Source of the DNA: Pseudomonadota bacterium | Lineage (GTDB): Bacteria > Pseudomonadota > Gammaproteobacteria > Steroidobacterales > Steroidobacteraceae | Assembly (NCBI GenBank): GCA_023457495.1 | Contig: JAEWLQ010000023.1 | Location: 14,770-78,769, forward strand | Direction: 5' to 3' | DNA length: 64,000 nt | Shown here: positions 58,296-64,000 of the stretch, in pieces | How positions within the stretch are numbered: position 1 is the stretch's first letter | How the letters are laid out: every line of letters begins with the position of its first letter | Program-made: the position numbers and the translations under genes | Notes under the pieces: model-generated | Told to the model about the DNA's origin: nothing | What the model saw: the letters and a program-made list of their open reading frames with translations, nothing else | Database searches by the model: none

Positions 58296-59249
58296 TCAAC
58301 CCGCGACCGCGCTGGCGGTGGCGGCAAGGTTTTCGGGAGTTTCGAGTACGAAGGTCTGTGTATCGCGGCCGCGCTCGATGCGTTTGACGAGCCCGGCGAG
58401 CACCTGCCCCGGACCGCATTCGACGATCTGCCGGATGCCGCCCGAAGTGAGCGCCGCCACCGTCGAAGTCCAGCGTACCGGACTCGAGAGCTGGCGCACG
58501 AGCAGCGCGCGGATGTCGTCGGGATCCGAATGCTCCTGCGCATCGACGGCGCTCAGGTAGCGGATCGAGGGCTTGCGAAAAGCCGTCGACGCCAGCTTCT
58601 CGCCGAGACGCTCGCCCGCCGGCTTCATGAGGCTGCTGTGTGACGGAACACTGACGGGTAGTTCCAGCGCGCGCTTCGCGCCGCGGGCCTTCGCCGCTTC
58701 GATCGCGCGCAGCACCGCCGCGCGGTCGCCCGCGATCACCACCTGTCCGGGTGAATTGAAATTGACCGCTTCCACCACGCCGCCCTGCGCGCTGGCATCG
58801 CGGCAGGCGGCCTCGACGTCCGCGTCCTCGAGGCCTAACAAGGCCGCCATCGCGCCGGCGCCCGCGGGCACGGCCGCCTGCATGGCCTGGCCGCGGAAGC
58901 GGACGAGATCGATGCCGCTGGCGAAATCGAGCGCGCCGGCCGCGACCAGCGCGGTGAATTCTCCGAGGCTGTGCCCGGTGACGATGGCGGGCTGCGGCGC
59001 ATTGCGCTCCTGCCACAGCCGCCAGGTCGCGATGCCGGCCGCGAGCATCGCGGGCTGCGTGCGTTCGGTGGAGTTCAATACGTCCGCGGGCCCGGCGCTG
59101 CACAGCTGCCACAGGTCGTAGCCGAGCACATCGGAAGCTTCGGCAAACGTCGCGCGCACCACGGGGGACTCATCGGCGAGTTTCGCGAGCATGCCGACCG
59201 ATTGCGATCCCTGTCCGGGAAAGACGAAAGCAAGATGGTTGTTTGTCAT
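58296..59249 (-). CDS. fabD: Malonyl-CoA:ACP transacylase
   Basis: Loads malonate on ACP. 317 residues with 'FVFPGQGSQSVGMLAKLA', the nucleophile S94 in 'IVTGHSLGEFTALVAAGAL', Arg in 'VRFRGQAMQ' and the His in 'SVPSHSSLMKPA'. The start lies 10 bp after the rhombosortase stop and lacks a Shine-Dalgarno sequence, but a perfect TATAAT ends 9 bases before it. rpmF, plsX and fabH, which precede fabD in many gammaproteobacteria, are absent here. Confidence 0.96.
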   Translation of the reverse strand: MTNNHLAFVFPGQGSQSVGMLAKLADESPVVRATFAEASDVLGYDLWQLCSAGPADVLNSTERTQPAMLAAGIATWRLWQERNAPQPAIVTGHSLGEFTALVAAGALDFASGIDLVRFRGQAMQAAVPAGAGAMAALLGLEDADVEAACRDASAQGGVVEAVNFNSPGQVVIAGDRAAVLRAIEAAKARGAKRALELPVSVPSHSSLMKPAGERLGEKLASTAFRKPSIRYLSAVDAQEHSDPDDIRALLVRQLSSPVRWTSTVAALTSGGIRQIVECGPGQVLAGLVKRIERGRDTQTFVLETPENLAATASAVAG

Positions 59250-59258
59250 GGGGCGCGG

Positions 59259-59264
59259 ATTATA
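59259..59264 (-). promoter_or_regulatory. -10 box of fabD overlapping the rhombosortase stop codon
   Basis: On the minus strand a perfect TATAAT occupies 59264-59259 and includes the TAA stop of the rhombosortase gene. Nine bases, CCGCGCCCC, separate it from the fabD ATG, so the predicted transcript has a leader of only about 0-3 bases. No strong -35 element is visible. Confidence 0.55.
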
Positions 59265-59886
59265 GCGGCTGCGGGCGGCGCTTCAGGACGAACACGAGAA
59301 CGAGCGCACAGAGCAATCCGCCGATGGCGCCATACAGATGCGCATCCACGATGGTATTCGACGCGCCCGCGAACGGCATCTGGCCGGCCATCTGCTCGTA
59401 GGAAAGTTTCCCCACGATGAATGCCGCGAGGATCCAGCCGTCGAGATCGCGGCGCACGAGATGCGCGAGCGTACCGGCCGTCATGACACCATGCAGCGCG
59501 CCAGAGGATCCGACATACCATTCGACCTCGGGACTGAAGAACCACAGCCCCGCGCTCACGCTGGCCGCTGCGGACAGATAGATAGCCGCCCAGCGCAATG
59601 GCGAGTAATCGCGCGCGAACAGGGCCCACATCAGCACCACGCCGAGCGCGTTCAACGCCGTGTGCTCCGCATCCAGGTGGACGAAGTGGGCGCTGATCAG
59701 CCGCCACCATTCGCCGCCGGCGATGGCGCCACGGTCGTAACTCAACGAATTTCGGACCGGATCGCCGCCCCATTCCAGCAGCCCGAGGCCCAGGCAGACC
59801 AGCAACAAGGCAAGCCCGTAGGCCCGGTCGCAGTTGAGCGACTTGAGGACCCCGCCTGACCCGGTAGCGGGGTTGTCAGCGTTCAT
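59260..59886 (-). CDS. rrtA: Rhombosortase (rhomboid family GlyGly-CTERM protease)
   Basis: A 208-residue intramembrane serine protease with about six membrane segments. The rhomboid active site is present: H75-x3-N79 in 'HTALNALGVV', G126-S-S128-G in 'YVGSSGALHGVM' (S128 nucleophile) and H183 in 'IVDAHLYGAIGG'. The compact six-helix form, the GSSGxLHG block and the DAHLYGA end are those of rhombosortase (TIGR03902) rather than GlpG. It is divergent from gspG across 39 bp, and type II secretion is where its substrates come from. A candidate substrate is the S8 protease at 42356. It probably cleaves at the Gly-rich stretch so the product can be re-anchored at the surface. Confidence 0.88.
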   Translation of the reverse strand: MNADNPATGSGGVLKSLNCDRAYGLALLLVCLGLGLLEWGGDPVRNSLSYDRGAIAGGEWWRLISAHFVHLDAEHTALNALGVVLMWALFARDYSPLRWAAIYLSAAASVSAGLWFFSPEVEWYVGSSGALHGVMTAGTLAHLVRRDLDGWILAAFIVGKLSYEQMAGQMPFAGASNTIVDAHLYGAIGGLLCALVLVFVLKRRPQPL

Positions 59887-59925
59887 TTGCTATCATTCGC
59901 CACCGCTTCGCCCCACGGGGTTTTC

Positions 59926-60366
59926 ATGACTTCTCGCTCCCTTCGCCTTGCCCGCGGCTTCACGCTCATCGAGATCATGGTGGTCGTCGTGATCATCGGA
60001 TTGCTGGCCGCCGTCATCCTGCCCAATGTGTTCGGCAACGTCGAGAAGGCGCAGGTCAACAAGGCCAAGAGTGACATCCAGGCGATCGAGACCGCCCTCA
60101 CGATGTTCAAGCTCGACAACTACAAGTACCCGAGCACGGATATCGGCCTCGCCGCGCTCTCGCAGCGCCCGAATGACCCGACCATCCGCAACTGGCGTGA
60201 AAACGGTTACCTCAAGCGCTTGAGCAAGGACCCCTGGGGCAATCCTTACCAGTACGTTTTCCCCGGCACGCGCGGCCAGGAATACGACCTCTATTCCTTC
60301 GGCGCCGACGGTCAGGAAGGTGGCGAAGGCGCCAACGCCGACATTGGCAACTGGAACATCGAGTAA
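59926..60366 (+). CDS. gspG: Type II secretion major pseudopilin GspG
   Basis: Main subunit of the type II secretion pseudopilus. 146 residues; the prepilin peptidase site G-FTLIE is in 'LARGFTLIEIMVVVVIIGLL', followed by the hydrophobic helix. The globular part has 'SDIQAIETALTMFKLDNYKYPSTDIGL' (split), 'DPWGNPYQYVFPG' and the Ca-binding style end 'DLYSFGADGQEGGEG...NADIGNW'. ATG 59926 gives a standard 11-residue leader; the frame is open to 59887. First gene of gspGHIJKL. Confidence 0.97.
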   Translation: MTSRSLRLARGFTLIEIMVVVVIIGLLAAVILPNVFGNVEKAQVNKAKSDIQAIETALTMFKLDNYKYPSTDIGLAALSQRPNDPTIRNWRENGYLKRLSKDPWGNPYQYVFPGTRGQEYDLYSFGADGQEGGEGANADIGNWNIE

Positions 60367-60370
60367 CGAT

Positions 60371-60943
60371 ATGTCTCGCGCGAAGCGTGCGTTCGCGCGC
60401 GGCTTCACGCTGATCGAGATCATGGTCGTCGTGTTCATCATCGGCCTGGTCGCGGCCGGTGCGGTCCTCGTCTTTGGCGGAGACCGGCGTGACACCGAGC
60501 TGGAAAAGGAAGCCCAACGCCTCGACGCCCTCCTCAACTACGTGCGCGAACAGGCCGAACTGCAGACGCGCGACTATGGACTCCGCGCGAACATGACTAG
60601 CTATTCGTTCGTCGTCTTCGACGTGCTGGGGAACGAATGGCGGCCGGTCGACGAGGACGAGGCGTTGCGGGAACGGCCGCTGCCCGCGGGCATCCGCCCG
60701 TCGATGGTGGTCGAAGGACGGCGCATCGTGCTCGACGCCAAGAAAAAGGATGTCGAGGACTTCAAACCCCAGGTGATGATCTTCGCCAACGGCGACTTGT
60801 CCTCGTTCGAGGTGACGCTCGAGCGCGAGGGCACCACGGATCGCGCACGCATCTTCACCGACGATCAGACGAACATCCTGCTGGTGCAGCCCGGCGAAAC
60901 CGAGCCCGCAGGTCCTGCCCCAAGGACGGTCCAGGCTCGATGA
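60371..60943 (+). CDS. gspH: Type II secretion minor pseudopilin GspH
   Basis: 190 residues. Leader 'MSRAKRAFARG' then FTLIEIMVVVFIIGLVAAGA, the type IV pilin N-terminus, and a soluble domain with 'AQRLDALLNYVREQAELQTRDYGL' (split) and 'VSLDLE'-type strands. Four bp after gspG, overlapping gspI by 4 bases. GspH caps or nucleates the pseudopilus together with I, J and K. The last 25 residues are Pro/Gly-rich and longer than usual. Confidence 0.93.
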   Translation: MSRAKRAFARGFTLIEIMVVVFIIGLVAAGAVLVFGGDRRDTELEKEAQRLDALLNYVREQAELQTRDYGLRANMTSYSFVVFDVLGNEWRPVDEDEALRERPLPAGIRPSMVVEGRRIVLDAKKKDVEDFKPQVMIFANGDLSSFEVTLEREGTTDRARIFTDDQTNILLVQPGETEPAGPAPRTVQAR

Positions 60944-61575
60944 ACGCGCAAGTGAACAAGCGCACACACCGGACCGCACGCGGCTTCACGCTGCTCGAAG
61001 TGCTGGTCGCGCTCGCGATCGTCGCAATCTCGGTGGGCGCGCTGCTGGGGACCATCACGTCCTCGGCCAGCAACGTCATCTATCTCAAGGACAAGACGCT
61101 CGCCGAATGGGTGGCCCTCAACCGGCTGACCGAGATCCGCATCAACCAGCAGAAGCCCGGCACGGGACGACGCACCGGCAATACCGAAATGGGCGGCATG
61201 CGCTGGCAATGGGAAGAAGAAATCACCGAGTTGCCGGTCAAGGGAATGTTTCGCATCGACATCCGTGCGCGCCCGACGGGCGAAGCCGTCGACGACCGTC
61301 GTCCGCGCCCGGATGGCAACTCGACCCGTCAGGATTTCGACGAGGGCAAGTCCGCCGGCGCCGAGCTGGACAAGCTGAACTGGATGACGACTGTCTCCGG
61401 GGTCATCGGCTCGTCGACATCGACGATCAACACGCCGATCGCCGCGCCGATGAGCGGCAACAGTCCGACCCAGGGCGGTCCGGGCAACACTCCGGGCGAA
61501 AATCCCCCGCCAGAATCGCCCGCGACTCCGTCCACTGCTCCCACGCCGCGGCCAACGCCCGGGACGGATCGCTGA
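60940..61575 (+). CDS. gspI: Type II secretion minor pseudopilin GspI with Pro/Thr-rich extension
   Basis: 211 residues, about 80 more than typical GspI. The leader ends at G in 'RTARGFTLLEVLVALAIVAI', and the core has 'EWVALNRLTEIRINQQKPGT' and 'MRWQWEEEITELPVKGMFRIDI' (split), typical of GspI. From about residue 150 on, the chain is low-complexity, rich in Ser, Thr, Pro, Asn and Gly ('GNTPGENPPPESPATPSTAP'). The start overlaps gspH and the stop overlaps gspJ, so the extension is genuine in frame and not a readthrough. Confidence 0.9.
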   Translation: MNAQVNKRTHRTARGFTLLEVLVALAIVAISVGALLGTITSSASNVIYLKDKTLAEWVALNRLTEIRINQQKPGTGRRTGNTEMGGMRWQWEEEITELPVKGMFRIDIRARPTGEAVDDRRPRPDGNSTRQDFDEGKSAGAELDKLNWMTTVSGVIGSSTSTINTPIAAPMSGNSPTQGGPGNTPGENPPPESPATPSTAPTPRPTPGTDR

Positions 61576-62219
61576 TGCGCGCCCGAACTTTCATGCGCGG
61601 ATTCACGATCATCGAAGTGGTGATCGCGATCTTCATCTCCGCGATCATGTTCGCGATCGGATACGGCGCGATCAACCAGGCGCTGGTAGATCGCGACCAG
61701 CTCAATGCCTCGCAGGAACGCGTCAACGAGATCCAGCGCGGCATGCGCATCGTCGCGCAGGATTTCGCGCAGATCATCGCCCGGGCCGCGCGTGACACGG
61801 CGGGAACGGGGCAATTGATGCCGGCGGTGTATTCGACCGGTTCCGACAACACCGTGCTCACCTTCACACGCGCCGGCTGGAGCAATCCCGCCGGGATCCA
61901 ACGTCCCGCCGAACAGCGGGTGCGTTACCGCTTCATCGACGGCTCGCTGGTGCGCGAGCACTGGCTGGCGGTGGATCCGGCGCTCAACGTCGAGCCGCGG
62001 CAACGCGTGGTGTTCACGAGGATCAGCGCGGTGGAAGTGCGCTTCCTCGAACCGGTATCGCGCAACTGGCGCAACGACTGGCCCGCCTCCACCACCACCG
62101 GCCCGGTGAGCTCGATCAACGTCAGCCAGGCGTTGCTGACGCGACCGCTCGCGATCGAATTCACGGTGGTATTCGAGGACTGGGGACGGGTGCAGCGGGT
62201 CTTCGAGATTCCGACGTGA
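61575..62219 (+). CDS. gspJ: Type II secretion minor pseudopilin GspJ
   Basis: 214 residues. 'FMRGFTIIEVVIAIFISAIM' is the pilin N-terminus (cleavage before F). The body has 'NEIQRGMRIVAQDFAQIIAR', 'FTRAGWSNPAGIQRPAEQRV' and 'VRFLEPVSRNWRNDWP', the typical GspJ blocks. Start is in a TGATG overlap with gspI; a second ATG at 61593 is closer to the cleavage site. It ends in a GTGA overlap with gspK. Confidence 0.94.
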   Translation: MRARTFMRGFTIIEVVIAIFISAIMFAIGYGAINQALVDRDQLNASQERVNEIQRGMRIVAQDFAQIIARAARDTAGTGQLMPAVYSTGSDNTVLTFTRAGWSNPAGIQRPAEQRVRYRFIDGSLVREHWLAVDPALNVEPRQRVVFTRISAVEVRFLEPVSRNWRNDWPASTTTGPVSSINVSQALLTRPLAIEFTVVFEDWGRVQRVFEIPT

Positions 62220-63172
62220 AACACGCGAAGCAACGGGGCATCGCGCTGCTCGTCGCGATCGTGATGTTCGCGATCGCGACCACGGTGGCCGCCGCGATCA
62301 CCTACAACAAGGCGATGACGGCGCGGCGCGCCGCGGCGACGTTCACCCTCGAACAGGCGCTGCAGGCGGGCATGGCCGCCGAGGCGCTCGCGGGCATCGT
62401 GCTAGAGAACGGCGCCAGCGCGCAGCGCACGCAGACCAACCAGGATTGGGCGCAGCCGGTCGGTCCACTGGAGATCGAGGGCACCGGCGTCTGGATCCAG
62501 GCGCAGCTCGAGGATCTCCAGGGCCGCTTCAACCTGAACAGCATCGTGTCGTGGAACACCCAGCTCAACGACTTCGCCGTCGACCAGCACCAGCTCGAGA
62601 TCTTCCAGCGGCTGCTCCAGGACAACAACATCGACCTGCGTTACGCCGAGCTGCTGGCCGACTGGATAGACCCCGACATCGCGCCGCTTTCCCAGGGAGG
62701 TGAGGACACGCTCTACCTCTCCCAGAACCCGCCGTATCGCCCCCCGAACACCTTCATCACGCATACCTCGGAGCTGCTGGCGCTGCCGGGTTTCGGCGCG
62801 GAGAACTTCGCGAAGATCGCGCCGTACATCACCGCGTTGCCGAACGACGTGCAGGTCAATGTCTGCACCGCCAGCACCCTCGTCCTGGATGCGACCCGCA
62901 ACGACCCGACGAGTCGCGTCGAATTCGGCAATCAGGACCTGTCGGCCCAGCGCGAGAAGGATTGCGACCCCATGTTGCAGGCCTATCTGGCCGGCATCGG
63001 CGACGCCAATCTCAAGACCATCGTCACGCCCCGGGTGACCGACAAATCATCCTGGTTCCGGCTGCGCACCTACATCCGGGTTGGCACTGCGGAGTTCGTT
63101 TTGTACAGTGTTCTATTCCGAGAGTCAGACAACCGGGTGCGCACCGTGCAGCGCAGCTTCGGGAGCGAATGA
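62216..63172 (+). CDS. gspK: Type II secretion pseudopilin GspK
   Basis: Tip pseudopilin of 318 residues, from a GTG that overlaps the gspJ stop. 'RGIALLVAIVMFAIATTVAA' replaces the usual FTLIE: position +5 is not Glu, which is normal for GspK. The large globular domain shows 'VWIQAQLEDLQGRFNLNSIV', 'LLADWIDPDIAPLSQGGED', 'PPYRPPNTFITHTSELLALPGF' (split) and 'VCTASTLVLDA', all typical of GspK. Overlaps gspL by 4 bases. Confidence 0.95.
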   Translation: MKHAKQRGIALLVAIVMFAIATTVAAAITYNKAMTARRAAATFTLEQALQAGMAAEALAGIVLENGASAQRTQTNQDWAQPVGPLEIEGTGVWIQAQLEDLQGRFNLNSIVSWNTQLNDFAVDQHQLEIFQRLLQDNNIDLRYAELLADWIDPDIAPLSQGGEDTLYLSQNPPYRPPNTFITHTSELLALPGFGAENFAKIAPYITALPNDVQVNVCTASTLVLDATRNDPTSRVEFGNQDLSAQREKDCDPMLQAYLAGIGDANLKTIVTPRVTDKSSWFRLRTYIRVGTAEFVLYSVLFRESDNRVRTVQRSFGSE

Positions 63173-64000
63173 TGGGCGAGTCGTTGGTCATACAATTGCG
63201 CGATGGCGGCACGCCCGAGTGGCTGGTCTGTTCCGATGACGGCGAGGTCGTCATCAATCGCGTTTCCGGCACTCTCGAGCAGGCGGCGCAACTCGCCGTC
63301 GGGCGGCGCGTCGCCGTCATCGTGCCATCGGTCGATGCGCTGGCCACTGATTGCGAAGCGCCCGCCAAGGGAGCCGCGAAGCTCGCGCAGGTCGTGCCCT
63401 TCGCGCTGGAAGAACGCGTCGCCGATGAAATCGAAAACCTCCACTTCGCACTCGGCGAGCGGTCGGCCGAAACCGGTCGTGTCTCCGTGGTCGTCGTGGA
63501 ACGCAGCCGCATCGATGCATGGCTCACGGAGCTGCGCACGGCGGGACTGCAGCCGCAGGCTATCTATTCGGCGGCGACCTTGCTGCCGTCCATGCCGGGA
63601 CAGCTGATCGCACTGCTCGAGGAAGACACGATCACGTTGCGGGGCCCGGATGGGCCACCGCTGGTTTTTCCGGCGACCTCGATCAGCGATGCGCTCGACA
63701 TGGCGCTCGGCCAGTTCACGGCGAACGTCGAGGGTCTCGAACCCGCCACGCCCGGCCTGTTGCTGTACGCCGGTCCCGACGAGTGGCAGGCGCACGAGGC
63801 GGAGATCGACGCCCTGCGCGAGCGGTTTACCGGCGTCAAGGTGCAGGTGCTGCAACACGGGTCGCTCGGTTTGCTCGCACCGGCCGCGGCGGCCGGTGAC
63901 GCGATCAATCTGCTGCAGGGATCACTCGCGGTCGCCTCGCCGCTCCAGATGACCTGGAAGGCCTGGCGCGGGGGGGGGGGGGGGGGGCCCGCCCCCGGGG
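63169..64000 (+). CDS. gspL: Type II secretion protein GspL (partial, cytoplasmic domain)
   Basis: Inner-membrane assembly platform protein linking the GspE ATPase to the pseudopilus. About 266 residues are readable before the sequence becomes unreliable: 'VIQLRDGGTPEWLVCSDDGE', 'PAKGAAKLAQVVPFALEERV', 'VVVERSRIDAWLTELRTAGL' and 'LLQGSLAVASPLQMTWKAWR', the actin-like cytoplasmic domain ending just before the membrane helix. Two ATGs in tandem (63169, 63172) overlap the gspK stop. The membrane and periplasmic parts are cut off by the window end. Confidence 0.9.
   Translation, partial: MMGESLVIQLRDGGTPEWLVCSDDGEVVINRVSGTLEQAAQLAVGRRVAVIVPSVDALATDCEAPAKGAAKLAQVVPFALEERVADEIENLHFALGERSAETGRVSVVVVERSRIDAWLTELRTAGLQPQAIYSAATLLPSMPGQLIALLEEDTITLRGPDGPPLVFPATSISDALDMALGQFTANVEGLEPATPGLLLYAGPDEWQAHEAEIDALRERFTGVKVQVLQHGSLGLLAPAAAAGDAINLLQGSLAVASPLQMTWKAWRGGGGGGPAPG
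63970..63987. other. Run of 18 G at the sequence end (probable artefact)
   Basis: An uninterrupted 18-base G run followed by CCCGCCCCCGGGG ends the window inside gspL. Nothing similar occurs elsewhere, and a conserved coding region would not carry it. It looks like a low-quality contig end, so gspL beyond about 63968 should not be trusted. Confidence 0.75.

Overview
The window is gene-dense, high-GC, nearly repeat-free chromosomal DNA from a gammaproteobacterium. Conserved gene orders support this: uvrC-pgsA followed by tRNA-Gly(GCC)/Cys(GCA)/Leu(TAA), ccmABCDEFGHI, fabD-fabG-acpP-fabF-pabB-pabC-mltG-tmk-holB-pilZ, and a gsp type II secretion operon. The mixture (class II DAHP synthase, saccharopine-type lysine catabolism, TTG/GTG starts, GlyGly-CTERM sorting) would suit the Nevskiales/Steroidobacteraceae/Xanthomonadales area; that placement is inference. 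No IS element, prophage, CRISPR array or rRNA was seen. The last about 30 bases, with an 18-G run, look like a low-quality contig end.

Layout. 1-6.8 kb: purB (partial) divergent from fumC, a CoA-type Nudix hydrolase and mazG; then a glycine-zipper envelope protein and a PepSY/PhoP-like/PhoQ-like operon. 6.9-13.1 kb: on the minus strand a saccharopine dehydrogenase and ALDH7-type aldehyde dehydrogenase (lysine catabolism), then class II DAHP synthase, isocitrate dehydrogenase and a family-5 uracil-DNA glycosylase. 13.1-15.2 kb: a slipin/NfeD membrane protease pair. 15.3-25.3 kb: uvrC, pgsA, a LOG-family gene, three tRNAs with their own promoter, and the nine-gene cytochrome c maturation operon with almost every start overlapping the previous stop. 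25.4-35.1 kb: a hotdog dehydratase, two transporters, a beta-oxidation pair, a membrane-anchored unknown, a VOC protein with a histone H1-like tail and an aldo/keto reductase, ended by a strong terminator. 35.2-37.5 kb: ThuA and SMP-30 periplasmic proteins and a MliC-type lysozyme inhibitor. 37.9-42.1 kb: two Hsp20 proteins convergent with a glycosyltransferase/amylo-1,6-glucosidase operon. 42.3-50.6 kb: an exported subtilase with a GlyGly-CTERM-like tail, an unknown small protein, a ThsB-like TIR protein, an EEP phosphatase, a second FadJ-type enzyme, a cyclic-nucleotide/rhodanese protein and a TraB/GumN protein. 50.6-59.9 kb: the fatty acid/PABA/mltG/tmk/holB/pilZ cluster, headed by a rhomboid protease of rhombosortase type. 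59.9-64 kb: gspGHIJKL, divergent from the rhombosortase.

How it fits together. The most coherent functional theme is protein export and surface sorting: a candidate GlyGly-CTERM substrate, its likely processing enzyme (rhombosortase) and the secretion system associated with such substrates lie within about 21 kb. A second theme is regulatory: several genes without a Shine-Dalgarno sequence have a -10-like hexamer only 6-9 bases before the start codon, which suggests common leaderless transcription. A full defence system is not seen; the TIR protein stands alone.
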